Positions 18,136-28,537 are shown, numbered from the stretch's first letter. The stretch: DNA of 64,000 bases from Pirellulaceae bacterium (GCA_022448645.1 JAKVBZ010000008.1:1-64000), one strand, 5' to 3'. Notes: generated by a model from the sequence alone, not told the origin. Made by a program: numbers and translations.

Positions 18136-19581
18136 CTATACGGAGACCGTTCCATCCAGGTCGTCTTCGGTCCCATGTTCTTCGAGGATAGGTGTGATTA
18201 CTTCGGCTAGGAATTCATTCACTTGCTGCGGTGCTCGACCGACAAAGCGGGCTGGGTCGGCCACGACGTCCAGGTCCACATTGGCGAACGACGCATCGTT
18301 CCGCAGTCGTTCCAGCAAATCATTACTCTGTCCCTGTTGCTTTACGGCGGCTGCAGCTTGTTGACTATGCTGACGGATTTGTTCATGCAACTCTTGTCGG
18401 TCTCCACCCGCCATCACTGCCGCCATCAAGATCTCTTCGGTGGCCATGAAAGGAAGTTCTTCTTGCAGGTGCTTGGCGATCACCTTGGGATACACGACCA
18501 TGCCTTCGGCAACATTCGCGTACAAGATCAGAATGGCATCGATGGCTAGAAATGCTTGCGGGATTACCAGCCTCCGGTTAGCACTGTCGTCAAGTGTTCG
18601 TTCCATCCATTGGGTGCTCAGAGTCTGTGCCGCGTTCGATGCCAGTGTGATGGCGAACCGAGCCAGTGCACACATCCTTTCGCAGCGCATCGGATTCCGT
18701 TTGTAGGCCATGGCGGATGAACCGATCTGTTTTTTTCCAAATGGTTCTTCTACCTCTTTGCGATGCGCCAGTAGACGTAAGTCAGAAGCTGCTTTGTGAG
18801 CGCTCTGACCAATTCCCGACAACGTGTCCAGGATCTGAGAATCCACTTTTCGCGGATACGTCTGGCCAGTAACGGCATAAGTTTCTGTGAAACCTAGTTT
18901 TTCTGCAACCAAACATTCCAGTTGTCTTACTTTTTCATGATCGCCATCAAACAGGTTCAGAAAACTTGCTTGGGTTCCCGTGGTACCTTTGGTGCTACGT
19001 GCGCGTAGGGTTTGTAAGCGGAATTCGATTTCGCCCAAGTCCTGTACGATGTCGTAAGCCCAAAGGCAGGCTCGTTTTCCCATGGTGGTGGGTTGAGCCG
19101 GTTGCATGTGCGTGAAACCCAAGCATGCCAAGTCGCGATGTTCTTGAGCAAACGTTGCGAGATGCCGTAGCACTGTCATCAAACGCCGACGAATCAGTTG
19201 GAGGGCCTCGCGCAGTAAAATTAAGTCGGTGTTATCAGTGACGAAGCAACTGGTCGCGCCCCAGTGAATGATGGGGCCTGCCTCAGGACATGCGTCGGCA
19301 AATGTATGCACATGCGCCATCACGTCATGGCGCAACTGTTGCTCATATTTCTTGGCCGCGTCGAAATCAATATCATCTACATGTGCCCGCATCTGCTCGA
19401 GTTGGACTTCGGTAATTGGTAATTTCAACTCCTGTTGCGATTCGGCCAAGGCGATCCATAGTTTACGCCAGGTGGAGAACTTGCGTTGATCTCCCCAGAG
19501 TTGACTCATGCTTGGCGAGGCATACCGAGTGATCAGTGGATTGTCGTAGGTGTCGTGTGGTAGTTGCGTCATGTCCCTCAT
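18136..19581 (-). CDS. purB: Adenylosuccinate lyase
   Basis: 481 residues. Catalyses two fumarate-releasing steps in purine synthesis (SAICAR to AICAR, adenylosuccinate to AMP). The fumarase-superfamily signature reads [17 protein letters not shown] (~286-302; Ala where many enzymes have Pro). Earlier blocks include [32 protein letters not shown] and [12 protein letters not shown]. The ATG at 19581 is followed by another at 19572; the family N-terminus ([14 protein letters not shown]) fits either. Full length for the long PurB form. The 5' end faces the divergent secreted-protein gene. Confidence 0.95.
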   Translation of the reverse strand: MRDMTQLPHDTYDNPLITRYASPSMSQLWGDQRKFSTWRKLWIALAESQQELKLPITEVQLEQMRAHVDDIDFDAAKKYEQQLRHDVMAHVHTFADACPEAGPIIHWGATSCFVTDNTDLILLREALQLIRRRLMTVLRHLATFAQEHRDLACLGFTHMQPAQPTTMGKRACLWAYDIVQDLGEIEFRLQTLRARSTKGTTGTQASFLNLFDGDHEKVRQLECLVAEKLGFTETYAVTGQTYPRKVDSQILDTLSGIGQSAHKAASDLRLLAHRKEVEEPFGKKQIGSSAMAYKRNPMRCERMCALARFAITLASNAAQTLSTQWMERTLDDSANRRLVIPQAFLAIDAILILYANVAEGMVVYPKVIAKHLQEELPFMATEEILMAAVMAGGDRQELHEQIRQHSQQAAAAVKQQGQSNDLLERLRNDASFANVDLDVVADPARFVGRAPQQVNEFLAEVITPILEEHGTEDDLDGTVSV

Positions 19582-19713
19582 GATAACGCTCTACAGTTTC
19601 CAGGCAATTCACGTTTTCCCACGACCTCGGAATTTGCTATACTCACATGTTTGCCGTTTCGGGAGGATGTTCCTATTCGGCAGAGTTTTCGGTTCCCTGT
19701 TAGGAGATTCCAC

Positions 19714-21798
19714 GTGTCGCAGGCCAGCTCGACCGTATTCTTTTCCAAGTACCAGCAACCGGCCGGAACAAGCCGTGCGAGTGGCTCTGGATCGCGAGCT
19801 ACAAGGCGGGTGCCACTGTTCATCATGTTGTGCACGGTGTTATTTGGCCAAACCGCCTGGGGGGGGCGACCGAGTGAAGATCTTTTGCCTGACAGCACCA
19901 AGTTTTGCATTTTGATCCCGGATTTGAAAGAGCTACGGGACAATTTCAACAAGACTCAGTTGGGGCGCATGACGAATGATCCTTTAATGAAGCCTTTTGT
20001 CGACGACCTTCGCCGTCAGCTACAGGAACGCATTGACGAAGAGGGACGTAGTGTTGGGTTAACTTGGGAAGACGTGGATCGGATCGATGGTGGGGAAATC
20101 TGTTTCGCCCGAGTTCAACCAGGCGGCGACGAAAAACAAGAAGCAACAATTGTTATTGTAGATGTGTCCGATCATCAAGAAGAGGCCCAACAGGTGATCG
20201 AAAAAGTCCATGCTAAACAGTTAGAGTTGGGAGCTTCTTTCAGCCAAGAGTTGGTGAGGGGGACGGACACACAGTTGCGCATTTACACGTTTCCTCTTGA
20301 GAAAGGCGAAGTGGTGGCCGAGCAACGTGTGCTGTTCTTGCATGCGGATCAATTGTTCGGAGTGAATCATAAGCAAGCAGCCATTTCTCTGCGAAATCGC
20401 TGTGACGGTGGACATGTTGATCGCTTGTCCGACGTAGAGGCATATCAGGGGGCCATGCAACGTGTGGCAGCGGAGTACGAAAAGTATGGTGATCCTGATC
20501 CACACGTGCGCTGGTTCTTGGAACCGTATGGGGTCGCTCAAATCAGACGTGTGGCTAAGGGAGGCGACAAGCAGCGCGGGACAGATATGCTTACAGTCTG
20601 GAACGACACCGGATTTCGAGAAGCAATCAAGGGCGCGGGCGGCTTTGTCAATTTTGCACATCAGGGACGAGATGTTCTCCACCGCTCGTTGGTGTATGCA
20701 CCGCCTGTTCAGCGTGCGGCAGATGATAAGGAGACTACAAAATACAACAGTGCCGCTAGGATGCTGGCATTCCCTAATACCAACGATTTGCTACCGGAAC
20801 CGTGGATTCCCAGAGAATTGGCGTCCTTCGCCACATTCAATTGGAAAATAAAAGAGGCGTCCGTCTATGTTGCTCCGTTGGTAGATGCCATTTTGGGCGG
20901 AGAGGACGGAGAAGGCACTTACACAGATATCAAAGAGAGTTTGAGAGACGATGAAGATGGCCCTCAGGTGGACGTCGATAAAGATTTTTTTGCCCATCTC
21001 GACGAGCGGTTTGTTTGGGTAACCGATTACGAGGTTCCCATTTCTACCACAAGTGAACGAGTGCTGTTTGCGGTACGGACAACTGATCCAGCCAAACTGG
21101 CTGCGACCATTCAAAAGACGATGGCGACCGACGAAAATGCGATATTGAAGAAAATTGGCAACTACGACGTATGGGAAATCGATGAAACCGGTCAGGAAGG
21201 CGTTGAGGACCCAGACGTTAAATTAGGAGACGAAGAAGACGACGACTTACCATTTCTGTTCGGTGATGATGACGAGGGAGATTTGGAAGAGGAACCCTTG
21301 CAACCATTGTTTCCTTATAGGCTGGTAACAGTGGCCCATGGCTGCATGATTACGGCCACAAATCGCGATCTTATGGAGAGCGTTTTGAGAGACCATGCAG
21401 TACACGAGCAACTCGAATCCTCAACGGATTACGTATTGATCACGAAGGATCTTGAACAGCTAGGTGCTGGAGAAGACAGTTTGCGGATATTTTCACGGCT
21501 GGACGAACAATTGCGTCCTACCTATGAGCTGATCAAACAAGGATTGATGCCTCAATCGGAGACTCTCTTCGGGAAATTCCTCAATTGGTACTTTGGTTCC
21601 ACGAATGATGAGCCTCGTGAACAGATCATTGATGGCAAGGAGATGCCCGGCTACCAGGTCGCACGGCGCTATTTGGGACCGACCGGTCTGTACATCCAGA
21701 CTGAAAAAGAAGGCTGGTTTGTGGTCGGTTCTGTCGTTCCCCAAGACGACCCAGCAACTACAGCTCGAGTCGCGGACGAGAGTGCTAAGGCACCGTAG
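19714..21798 (+). CDS. Large secreted protein, unknown function
   Basis: 694 residues from GTG at 19714, picked because TAGGAG lies 7 nt upstream. The frame stays open to an ATG at 19564, but that extension overlaps the start of purB on the other strand. A basic N-region is followed by a hydrophobic core (VPLFIMLCTVLFGQTAWGG), a signal peptide with an unusually long N-region. The mature part has two similar halves: both discuss-like blocks begin with LLPDS/LLPEPW and carry F/L-rich beta strands. An acidic stretch is near residue 560 (DEEDDDLPFLFGDDDEGD). No domain recognised; likely a planctomycete-specific periplasmic protein. Confidence 0.75.
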   Translation: MSQASSTVFFSKYQQPAGTSRASGSGSRATRRVPLFIMLCTVLFGQTAWGGRPSEDLLPDSTKFCILIPDLKELRDNFNKTQLGRMTNDPLMKPFVDDLRRQLQERIDEEGRSVGLTWEDVDRIDGGEICFARVQPGGDEKQEATIVIVDVSDHQEEAQQVIEKVHAKQLELGASFSQELVRGTDTQLRIYTFPLEKGEVVAEQRVLFLHADQLFGVNHKQAAISLRNRCDGGHVDRLSDVEAYQGAMQRVAAEYEKYGDPDPHVRWFLEPYGVAQIRRVAKGGDKQRGTDMLTVWNDTGFREAIKGAGGFVNFAHQGRDVLHRSLVYAPPVQRAADDKETTKYNSAARMLAFPNTNDLLPEPWIPRELASFATFNWKIKEASVYVAPLVDAILGGEDGEGTYTDIKESLRDDEDGPQVDVDKDFFAHLDERFVWVTDYEVPISTTSERVLFAVRTTDPAKLAATIQKTMATDENAILKKIGNYDVWEIDETGQEGVEDPDVKLGDEEDDDLPFLFGDDDEGDLEEEPLQPLFPYRLVTVAHGCMITATNRDLMESVLRDHAVHEQLESSTDYVLITKDLEQLGAGEDSLRIFSRLDEQLRPTYELIKQGLMPQSETLFGKFLNWYFGSTNDEPREQIIDGKEMPGYQVARRYLGPTGLYIQTEKEGWFVVGSVVPQDDPATTARVADESAKAP

Positions 21799-21973
21799 TC
21801 CGGATATAGCATGGGTGTTCTTAGACTGGTCCTCGCTACTGTTTGGGGTTCGCGATTTCCAGTGGATATCGTTCAGGCGACCACCTGATGCTACCCAGTA
21901 TCGATGGTCCTACATCCACACTCCCATGCCGTTTGTACTAGGTCATGTCACTGACTCGTCAGGTGGCAATGGG

Positions 21974-24235
21974 TCAGCTGCCTGCTGATAGACTTTGCGC
22001 TTCTGTTTTGTCTTGTACGGCACGCTCTTCATCACCTGCCTGGTTTCGACGGCGGAACGCTTCGGCGCGAGCCTGATACAAATACGCATTGCTTGGCGAC
22101 ATCTCGATGGCGCGAGTCAAATCATCTACAGCCTCGGCAGGTCGTTGCATTTCTAGTAGTAGTGTACCGCGGGAAAAATAGAGGCCTGATTTACGTTTGT
22201 TGTCGGACGCGTAGGAGACAGCTTTCTCAAAATCGGACAACGCTTTGCTTTGGAATTTTGGCCCGTCTTCCGACTTGCCTTCCTTACGGCATGCGATGGC
22301 ACGTCGTGTGTGCAGCCGATAGAGCAATTGAGGGTCGGTCGGCTTCAAATTCAGTGCTTTCGTGTACACAGCTACTGCACGCCGTGTCTTTTTTTGTCGG
22401 TTGTACTCGTCGCCACGTTGCAAGTATTGCAGTGCCTGGTCATTGACGGCCGCCGCTACGGCCGGATCGACACTGGGTGTTTTGATCTCGGTCGGATCAG
22501 TAGCCGTAGGTGGTGTGGTCGTCTCCCCTGGTGTTTCTGTTTCTGGGCGAGGTATATCATCGGCAGGAGTAGTCGGAGTATTGAGGCTGGTCTCAGGAGG
22601 GCCAGATGGTTCATCACCGTTAACACTTGAATCTGGAGTCTCCGAGGTCGTGTGTGGGTCTTCTGCCGGATCTGGTGTGCGGTCGGTTGAGACATCATCG
22701 GCCGGTATCAACTGTAGATCATCGTTTTGGTCGGATGATATGTCGTTTGATTCTGTCGTGCCATTGGGATGGATGGTTTGGGAGTGATCTCCTTGTGTTG
22801 GAGCCACAAAAGTTTCCGAGCTAGATTCTTCGATGGTCGGTAGATCAATTTCGTCATTAGGGACCAGCAACTGGTCCTGGTTGTCCAATTCAGACACCTT
22901 AGGTGAGTTGTCGTTACCCCAGGGATTCTCTGAAGTGGAGTTTGGGTCATTCAATCGTACGGGTGGGGCATCGTCCTGCTCGGTCGGATCTACCACGGCA
23001 ACTTCGGTTTCAATGTCGTCATCATAGGCGTCATCGCCGTGATTCAACATTGCGAACAGCGCCAGCCCAGCTAATAGGACGATTCCTACAATCGAAAGTT
23101 TATTGCGATGTTGAGGGAACCAACCCGGTTGGCTCCCCATTGCCGGGATGCCGAGGGACGACTGCGGCATCGTGACTCGCGGATCAGTCGTGGCCAGCCT
23201 TACCGTTTCTGAACCGGTCTGTTGCCTGCCTGCCGGTTTGGGCTCTCCTGTCAGATCGACTCTGGGGCCAGCATCCATGGAGGGGACATTTACGTCTACC
23301 ATTGTCACACGAGGGTCGTGCTGTGCCTGTTGACGCACTGCGATCCCCAATTCACGCACCAATTCTCCCACGCTTGCATATCGTTGGGACGGGTCGAGCG
23401 AAGTCGCAGTACGCAGGACATGTTCTTCCAAAGCACTGACATCTGCGAAACTGAGATCTCCGCGTGAGTGGATGTCTGTCACAGCTTCGGGAAGGCTTCT
23501 GTCGAATGGTAGTTTGCCCGTTCTTAGTTCGTAATAGGTAATAGCCAGAGAGTATTGATCAGTGGCCGAGCTTGGGCGATTTTCACGAAGGAACTCCGGT
23601 GCTGCGTAGGCAGTGGACACCGTAGTTCCCGGAGTCAAAAGTTGGTCGGAAAGCACGCGCGCCAAACCGAAATCACATATCATGGCCGCATTACCCATCA
23701 GCAGGATATTGTGAGGTTTGACATCACAATGCTGCCTGCCGAATTCGCTGTCGGTCGGTGTGGATTGGTTTAAGAAGTCGAGTCCTTTAGCCACGTCCGA
23801 AAGGTAATCGAGTAGCGGCTCCGTCGGAATCCCTTCGTCGCCTTGACGGAGATGTTCTTCGAGCAACTCGAACAGATTCTTTTCTCCCAGTGGCATGGCC
23901 ACCACCAACATCGACGGATGAGGTACTTCACCGTGCATCTCGCCCACACGCCAGGAGCCCTGTTCACCTTCAAACGGTGCCGTATCGATAGGATCTTGCT
24001 GCTCATTCAATAGCCACAATGCATGGATCGGTAGCAGATGGGGGTGGTGGAGCGATTTTAAGCGTTGGATACTGTTGTATTTCTTGAGCCCCTCTTTTCC
24101 TTCGAGCGGAATGCACTTCAGCGCGGCCCGCATTCCACCAGGTGCCGTGGCGCTCCATACTTCCCCGTATCCACCTTTGCCGAGAAACTGTTGCAGCTTG
24201 TAACCTGGGACAAGTTCTGTGCCCTCTTGGAGCAT
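21974..24235 (-). CDS. Ser/Thr protein kinase with C-terminal TPR domain
   Basis: 753 residues from the ATG at 24235, preferred because GGAAGG lies 8 nt upstream; an in-frame ATG at 24304 is an alternative. Hanks-type kinase: Gly loop FLGKGGYGEVW, Lys in AALKCI, catalytic loop HCDVKPHNILL (Cys replaces the Arg of HRD), DFGLA, and activation-segment end STAYAAPEFL. Cys for Arg is unusual and may make activation independent of activation-loop phosphorylation. After a linker comes one membrane helix (SIVGIVLLAGLALFAML), a long Thr/Pro/Glu/Asp-rich segment, then about three TPRs (ALQYLQRGDEYNRQ, FEKAVSYA, AVDDLTRAIEMSP). So the kinase is cytosolic and the TPRs lie across the membrane. Confidence 0.9.
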   Translation of the reverse strand: MLQEGTELVPGYKLQQFLGKGGYGEVWSATAPGGMRAALKCIPLEGKEGLKKYNSIQRLKSLHHPHLLPIHALWLLNEQQDPIDTAPFEGEQGSWRVGEMHGEVPHPSMLVVAMPLGEKNLFELLEEHLRQGDEGIPTEPLLDYLSDVAKGLDFLNQSTPTDSEFGRQHCDVKPHNILLMGNAAMICDFGLARVLSDQLLTPGTTVSTAYAAPEFLRENRPSSATDQYSLAITYYELRTGKLPFDRSLPEAVTDIHSRGDLSFADVSALEEHVLRTATSLDPSQRYASVGELVRELGIAVRQQAQHDPRVTMVDVNVPSMDAGPRVDLTGEPKPAGRQQTGSETVRLATTDPRVTMPQSSLGIPAMGSQPGWFPQHRNKLSIVGIVLLAGLALFAMLNHGDDAYDDDIETEVAVVDPTEQDDAPPVRLNDPNSTSENPWGNDNSPKVSELDNQDQLLVPNDEIDLPTIEESSSETFVAPTQGDHSQTIHPNGTTESNDISSDQNDDLQLIPADDVSTDRTPDPAEDPHTTSETPDSSVNGDEPSGPPETSLNTPTTPADDIPRPETETPGETTTPPTATDPTEIKTPSVDPAVAAAVNDQALQYLQRGDEYNRQKKTRRAVAVYTKALNLKPTDPQLLYRLHTRRAIACRKEGKSEDGPKFQSKALSDFEKAVSYASDNKRKSGLYFSRGTLLLEMQRPAEAVDDLTRAIEMSPSNAYLYQARAEAFRRRNQAGDEERAVQDKTEAQSLSAGS

Positions 24236-24464
24236 ATTGATTACCTTCCCTTGTACTTGCCTTCTTATGTCACCGTCGTGGAGGCATGATTTGCAGGGAT
24301 TCAAGATGGCATTTCAGAGCACTGTTGTACTTCAGTACTGTTAGATTTGTGTTGCCCTCTGTGCCCCTCACAATTATGGCACGTACTGGTTAAGAATTCG
24401 AGGTGACGAGAACTAGGCAGAAGGGGATCCAGTAGTAGGGCGTTGTGGTACCACTTCAGACTTG

Positions 24465-25529
24465 TCAGCGACGCATTTGCAAAAGCTCAGATTTGGCTTG
24501 ACGGTAGGCGTGAGCAGCTGTCACGACCTCGCTTGGCAGTTGTTCTAAAAATCGCGCTGGACTGGTGTCTGGAGCGGGCGACATGATTTGATCGAGCCAA
24601 TTATTGGGAATTTCGTGGCGGTCACCGGAAAATACGCGAACGATCCGTGGAAATGGAATCTCCGAATGGCCTTTGATTTCACGTCGTTTTGTGGCTGCGA
24701 GCCCTTTCAGCTGCCGTTCTGCATGCACGAAGTCTGCCGCAGCTCGACGAGCTTCGGCGTCATCTTGCAGGTAAAGGGCGACCAGGAATCGTGCTCGGCC
24801 GGTCATCGACAGGCCATTCCGATGGTCGGCCAAGGCTTCACAGGATACTCGTAAGTAGTCGGCTCGCCATGTGGGGGGTACGCGAAGGACAAGCACAAAT
24901 TGCCGGGAGCCCTCTAAGGTGGCACGTGGAGATGATTTCAGCTTGAAATAGGCTCCCGTTCCTCGTTGTAAAGTACCGCTGGCGGCGAGCATTTCCAGAG
25001 GTGGCAGCAATTCGTAACGGTAGTTCGCCGTATCCTTGTTGCCTCGAGAAGCCGACATGTCACCGCTGACTAGAGGACGCGACGCACCACTGACCGTCGG
25101 TTGGTAGTTGCCGGCAATACCGATCCCGGCCGATTGAGATGATTCGTTTCCCAAGTCCACGTTGATATTCCCGGCATAATCGGATTCCAGTTGCGTACGA
25201 GGCAGGTAGTCTGCAACTTGGATATCGGGTCGGGTACTTTCGATACGATACAGCAATTCGTGGACGTCTTCTAAACGCCCATGGACAAGAGGTGAGATTT
25301 CGAAGTGTGCCTCGACGAGCTTAGCATCGTTGTCGACCGATCCGACTGTTGAGTTTGATTCGTTCTCAGATTTCGTCGAAACGGTGCGACATGCTACTAG
25401 GTAGCTTGTGTCGAAGGTGACGGTTGTCGCGACACGATCCGCTTGCACTGGGCTGTTGATACAAAGCAGCAGCCAGCCGAAGCAAATCCAAGTAAGTCGG
25501 GGGAATTCGTTATTTGCTGAAACATCCAT
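24465..25529 (-). CDS. Secreted protein, unknown function
   Basis: 354 residues. The hydrophobic core LTWICFGWLLLCINSPVQA gives a signal peptide with cleavage near VQADR. The rest is soluble with no Cys cluster. A segment (~215-285) resembles a helical region rich in Arg/Ala/Glu (DDAEARRAAADFVHAERQLKGL). No family recognised. It lies 160 bp from the kinase gene end of the same strand order and may be transcribed separately. Confidence 0.7.
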   Translation of the reverse strand: MDVSANNEFPRLTWICFGWLLLCINSPVQADRVATTVTFDTSYLVACRTVSTKSENESNSTVGSVDNDAKLVEAHFEISPLVHGRLEDVHELLYRIESTRPDIQVADYLPRTQLESDYAGNINVDLGNESSQSAGIGIAGNYQPTVSGASRPLVSGDMSASRGNKDTANYRYELLPPLEMLAASGTLQRGTGAYFKLKSSPRATLEGSRQFVLVLRVPPTWRADYLRVSCEALADHRNGLSMTGRARFLVALYLQDDAEARRAAADFVHAERQLKGLAATKRREIKGHSEIPFPRIVRVFSGDRHEIPNNWLDQIMSPAPDTSPARFLEQLPSEVVTAAHAYRQAKSELLQMRR

Positions 25530-25828
25530 TCGAGTAGACTCCTACCAAGCGATTGCGCCAGTTGCACCATCCTTGGTGAGTCACGTCAGCGAACAGAAGC
25601 TGGCCAGCGTGTGATCGTGGAGCCCATCTTGGGCGTCCGGCCTACGTGAAATATACAGGCTGTGCGTGTTCTTAAGTTCATTGGATGGGAGGCAGAACGA
25701 TGACCTTCCCATGTTGTCGTACGGTGAACACGAAACCGAACCGAAGGCAGTTGACCGAAGGAAACGACCGTTTGGAGAATCGTATCCAGCCAGAACACTA
25801 AGTCAAATATTTTTCTACCAAAAAACTG

Positions 25829-26578
25829 CTAGCTGCCGATGCCGATGGCATCCAAGCTGCGAATTTCTTCGTGACCGGACTGTGTGCTTTGAGGAGGGTT
25901 TCCTGGGCGGACACAAAGTAGAGTTGCCATTCGGGCTTCACGCGCAGCGTCAAGTTCTGCGGTGACATCGCTCACAAATAACACTTGGTCGGGCTCCAAG
26001 CCGAACTGATTGGCAATCGTACGATAGCTGTCTGCATCGCGTTTGGAACCTATCGTCGTGTCGTAATGTGCTTGGAAATAATGAAGCAGATCACCCTTTG
26101 TTGTATGTCCGAAGAACAGTTTCTGAGCTTGTATGCTGCCGGAAGAGAAAATTCTGATATCGATTTGGTTGTTTTGCCAACGATTGAGTGCAGGGTAAAC
26201 GTCATCGTAAACGTGAGCACACAATTCGCCGCTTTCAAATCCGGATTTCCAGATAAGTCCTTGAAGTTTTTTCAACCCGGTGGCTTTGACGTCGTCATCC
26301 ATCAGCCGTATGGCTTCTTGTTGCAGGCATGCTTGGGGCGATTCACTACCACTGGCGGACAGCCATGATTCAAAGGATGAGTAGCCAGAATCTTTGGCCA
26401 TTTGTTCGCGCACGGCGTCCAGACCGTCTTCATGCCAATGATTCTGCAGAAATTTTTCCAGTTCCCTGCGGACAAATGGGAACATGACGTCGTATACGAA
26501 GCTGATGGACGACGTCGTACCTTCGATATCGAGTAGTATACCGTTTCCTGAAAAAAACATCTTGCTGGAAAAAACCAT
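25829..26578 (-). CDS. mtnC: Enolase-phosphatase E1 (methionine salvage)
   Basis: 249 residues. HAD-superfamily enzyme that enolises and dephosphorylates 2,3-diketo-5-methylthiopentyl-1-phosphate to acireductone. Motif I is GILLDIEGTTSSISFVYDV, motif II is IRIFSSGSIQAQKLFF, and motif III/IV is GSKRDADSY with VLFVSDVTAELDAAREA. Full length for bacterial MtnC. Third gene of the mtnB-mtnD-mtnC cluster, 86 bp after mtnD, which supplies the enzyme acting on its product. Confidence 0.95.
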   Translation of the reverse strand: MVFSSKMFFSGNGILLDIEGTTSSISFVYDVMFPFVRRELEKFLQNHWHEDGLDAVREQMAKDSGYSSFESWLSASGSESPQACLQQEAIRLMDDDVKATGLKKLQGLIWKSGFESGELCAHVYDDVYPALNRWQNNQIDIRIFSSGSIQAQKLFFGHTTKGDLLHYFQAHYDTTIGSKRDADSYRTIANQFGLEPDQVLFVSDVTAELDAAREARMATLLCVRPGNPPQSTQSGHEEIRSLDAIGIGS

Positions 26579-26664
26579 CGCGCCGGTGTGGACCGCGCAA
26601 ACAGCTGCGGCTGGCTAAAAAAGTGAGAAACTGGGTTCGAAGAACACTGACTGCTCGGTCCGAC

Positions 26665-27246
26665 TCAGACGCGAACAACAGGGTCCAAATCGTCGGCTGG
26701 AGGCAGGTGATTCGGACCCCAGCAGACGGGTGCATATTGTTCGTGCACTCCATTGTCAAGGTAATGCGGCGCCCAGCCCGAAGTATCTTCGAACAACCGG
26801 ATGCAGCGAATGGTGCGATTTTCACACAAATTGAACCAGTGCGGAGTTCCTGAAGGGACGTTAATCAGGTCTCCCGCTTCAACGGTAACTGAAAATACCG
26901 GGCCCTCGTTTGGGTGAATGTGGAATACCCCACGGCCTTTGACAGTAAAACGCACTTCATCTTCACTGTGTGTGTGTTCTTTGTCGAACTTGGCGAGCAT
27001 TTCGTCCAAGCCAGGAGTTTCCGGATTGACGTTGATGACATCCGCGGTTTGAAACCCACCATGTTCTTTGAGTCGTTCTACTTCGGGAGCGTAGGCTTGT
27101 AGGATTTCTTCATTCGAAGCCTCCGGCTCGATTCGTCCCTCGACTTCCCACTTCTCGTACCAGATACCGAAGGGCGCGAGAAACTCGGAAATGGCGGCGG
27201 GATCCTCAATCTTGCGGTTTTCGTCAGGAATGGTAACCGTGGCCAT
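26665..27246 (-). CDS. mtnD: Acireductone dioxygenase
   Basis: 193 residues from the ATG at 27246 (AAGGA 8 nt upstream); the longer open frame overlaps mtnB and lacks family resemblance. Cupin fold with the metal ligands in [20 protein letters not shown] (His-x-His...Glu) and a later His in [12 protein letters not shown]. Converts acireductone and O2 to the methionine precursor ketoacid plus formate with Fe, or to methylthiopropionate, formate and CO with Ni. It sits between mtnB and mtnC. Confidence 0.95.
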   Translation of the reverse strand: MATVTIPDENRKIEDPAAISEFLAPFGIWYEKWEVEGRIEPEASNEEILQAYAPEVERLKEHGGFQTADVINVNPETPGLDEMLAKFDKEHTHSEDEVRFTVKGRGVFHIHPNEGPVFSVTVEAGDLINVPSGTPHWFNLCENRTIRCIRLFEDTSGWAPHYLDNGVHEQYAPVCWGPNHLPPADDLDPVVRV

Positions 27247-27355
27247 ATTGGTGTTCCTTACATTGATCAGGGAGTTGGTGCTTGGTGGTAACGCCAGGTT
27301 GACTAGGGATAAGAAGAAGTTTGACTGGGCATGAAAAGAGAGGGACGTAGTGTGT

Positions 27356-28075
27356 TCAATAAGCGGAGGTGGAAGACGTGACAGTTGAAGCGTTGACGGC
27401 TGATGCAAGTTGCAGTCGACGAGCGAAGGCTTCGAATAAGAATTCAAAGATCTCGACATGGCGACGCGCCGCCTCAATGTCATTTCCCCAGGTGTACAGG
27501 CCGTGTTTGCGGATCAAAAAGCCGTATGTCAGCGGGCGTTCATCATCCTGGAATTTGGCTGAAATCTGTTGAGCTAATTCGGACATGTCTTGAGTGTTGT
27601 CAAAGATCTCTATCCATATTTGTGCGTCGTGCGTAGTAATTCCTTCCAATCCTTTCAGCATTTCATAGCCTTCGATGGCGAATCCGCCGTCGGCGAAATA
27701 GAGATCTGAAAGTATGGTGGCCCAGACCGAATGGGTATGCAGGATGGCGCCGGCTGTTGTCTGATTGGCAATTTCGACGTGAAGTAGCGTCTCGGCAGAA
27801 GAACGTGGTTGGTGGCTGACTACCGCTTTAGCGTCCCCGTCCACCCTTACGAACTGGTGTCTTTGTAAACGTCCTTTATCGAGCCCACTGGCCGTGACAA
27901 TGATCTCCAAAGGATCTCGATGGGCGACCACACTGTAGTTGCTGCTGGTTCCAACAGACCATCCTCGCTGAAAAAACAACTTTCCCACGCTGCGCAAAGC
28001 GTCAATCTGTTGTTCAAATCCAGCCAACGGAGCCAAGACCGTCGATTTTGATTCAGAGCCGTTCGAGTCCAACAT
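27356..28075 (-). CDS. mtnB: Methylthioribulose-1-phosphate dehydratase
   Basis: 239 residues. Class II aldolase-fold enzyme that dehydrates 5-methylthioribulose-1-phosphate. Typical blocks: [36 protein letters not shown], the zinc motif [13 protein letters not shown], and [22 protein letters not shown] with the third zinc His. The C-terminus is a short Ser/Thr-rich tail. First gene of the minus-strand mtn cluster, diverging from the leuA leader. mtnA and mtnK, needed earlier in the pathway, are not in the window. Confidence 0.94.
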   Translation of the reverse strand: MLDSNGSESKSTVLAPLAGFEQQIDALRSVGKLFFQRGWSVGTSSNYSVVAHRDPLEIIVTASGLDKGRLQRHQFVRVDGDAKAVVSHQPRSSAETLLHVEIANQTTAGAILHTHSVWATILSDLYFADGGFAIEGYEMLKGLEGITTHDAQIWIEIFDNTQDMSELAQQISAKFQDDERPLTYGFLIRKHGLYTWGNDIEAARRHVEIFEFLFEAFARRLQLASAVNASTVTSSTSAY

Positions 28076-28350
28076 GAGGCGATTAGGTTGCGATAGAAAA
28101 AGGCCAAGAGGTACAAAAGTGGCGATCGTCCGGTCAATGTACCAAATTGCAACTGCTTTTCAATGTGCCAGCAGCTCCTGGCTGGGATCATGGCGAACAC
28201 GACGGCTCAAACGATCACGGTAAAATACGTCGAGTTTGGCGATTGCTAAGCTCCACAGGCTATCCCGTTGACGGCCTGTCAGTAATTGGGAGCCTGCAGC
28301 GGTGGCTATTTTGCAGGCTGTCGAATCGTATTATGCGTCCTTGTACTCAC
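28076..28350. other. Divergent intergenic region between mtnB and leuA leader
   Basis: No gene seen. The minus-strand side should hold the mtn promoter; I found no SAM riboswitch signature there. The plus-strand side leads into the leuA leader promoter. Confidence 0.45.
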
Positions 28351-28379
28351 TTGACCGAACCTTTCCGCTTGATTAAAGT
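28351..28379 (+). promoter_or_regulatory. Candidate sigma-70 promoter of the leuA leader
   Basis: TTGACC at 28351-28356, a 17-nt spacer, and TAAAGT at 28374-28379 (4 of 6 consensus bases). A start near 28386 would put the leader Shine-Dalgarno at the very 5' end of the RNA, the usual arrangement for amino-acid attenuators. Confidence 0.55.
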
Positions 28380-28405
28380 CAAGTCTGTTGTTGGAGATAC
28401 ATGTA

Positions 28406-28465
28406 ATGGCCCTGTTGAACCTACTACCGTACCTCTTGCTGCTGCTTGTCTTAGGCAGGCCGTAG
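28406..28465 (+). CDS. leuL: Leucine-rich leader peptide of leuA attenuator
   Basis: 19 codons plus TAG: MALLNLLPYLLLLLVLGRP, with leucine at ten positions. The ten Leu codons include all six synonyms (CTG, TTG, CTA, CTC, CTT, TTA). GGAG at 28393-28396 is 9 nt before the ATG. An ATG-TAA pair at 28401-28406 overlaps the start. Composition, Shine-Dalgarno, position before leuA and the downstream alternative hairpins are what is expected of a leader whose translation senses charged tRNA-Leu. leuL is used by analogy with the enterobacterial leader. Confidence 0.88.
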   Translation: MALLNLLPYLLLLLVLGRP

Positions 28466-28537
28466 GGTTCGTGTCCGGCGTTTGAATCACCAATCAATGA
28501 ACCCCAAAGCCTGCTTGAGCGGGCTTTGGGGTTTTTT
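28417..28537 (+). promoter_or_regulatory. Transcription attenuator: protector, antiterminator and terminator
   Basis: Three exclusive pairings are visible. Protector: GAACCTAC (28417-28424) with GTAGGGTTC (28462-28470), one bulge. Antiterminator: 28450-28471 with 28498-28519, eleven contiguous pairs (two G-U), an interrupted centre, then seven more pairs. Terminator: 28501-28511 with 28522-28532 followed by Ts. A ribosome at the leader stop (28463) would cover the left antiterminator strand and allow termination. A ribosome stalled upstream at Leu codons would let the antiterminator form and open leuA. Confidence 0.85.
28501..28537 (+). terminator. Attenuator terminator before leuA
   Basis: A perfect 11-bp stem, ACCCCAAAGCC with GGCTTTGGGGT, loop of 10 nt, and six Ts (28532-28537). 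It ends 34 bp before the leuA start, and the only coding sequence ahead of it on this strand is the leader peptide. Confidence 0.93.

Noticed and set aside
28076..28250. Possible SAM riboswitch upstream of mtnB
   Set aside because: No SAM-I or SAM-II core motif seen.
28147..28485. 112-codon plus-strand frame upstream of leuA
   Set aside because: Covers the promoter and the leader peptide in another frame; no protein features, and the attenuator explains the region better.
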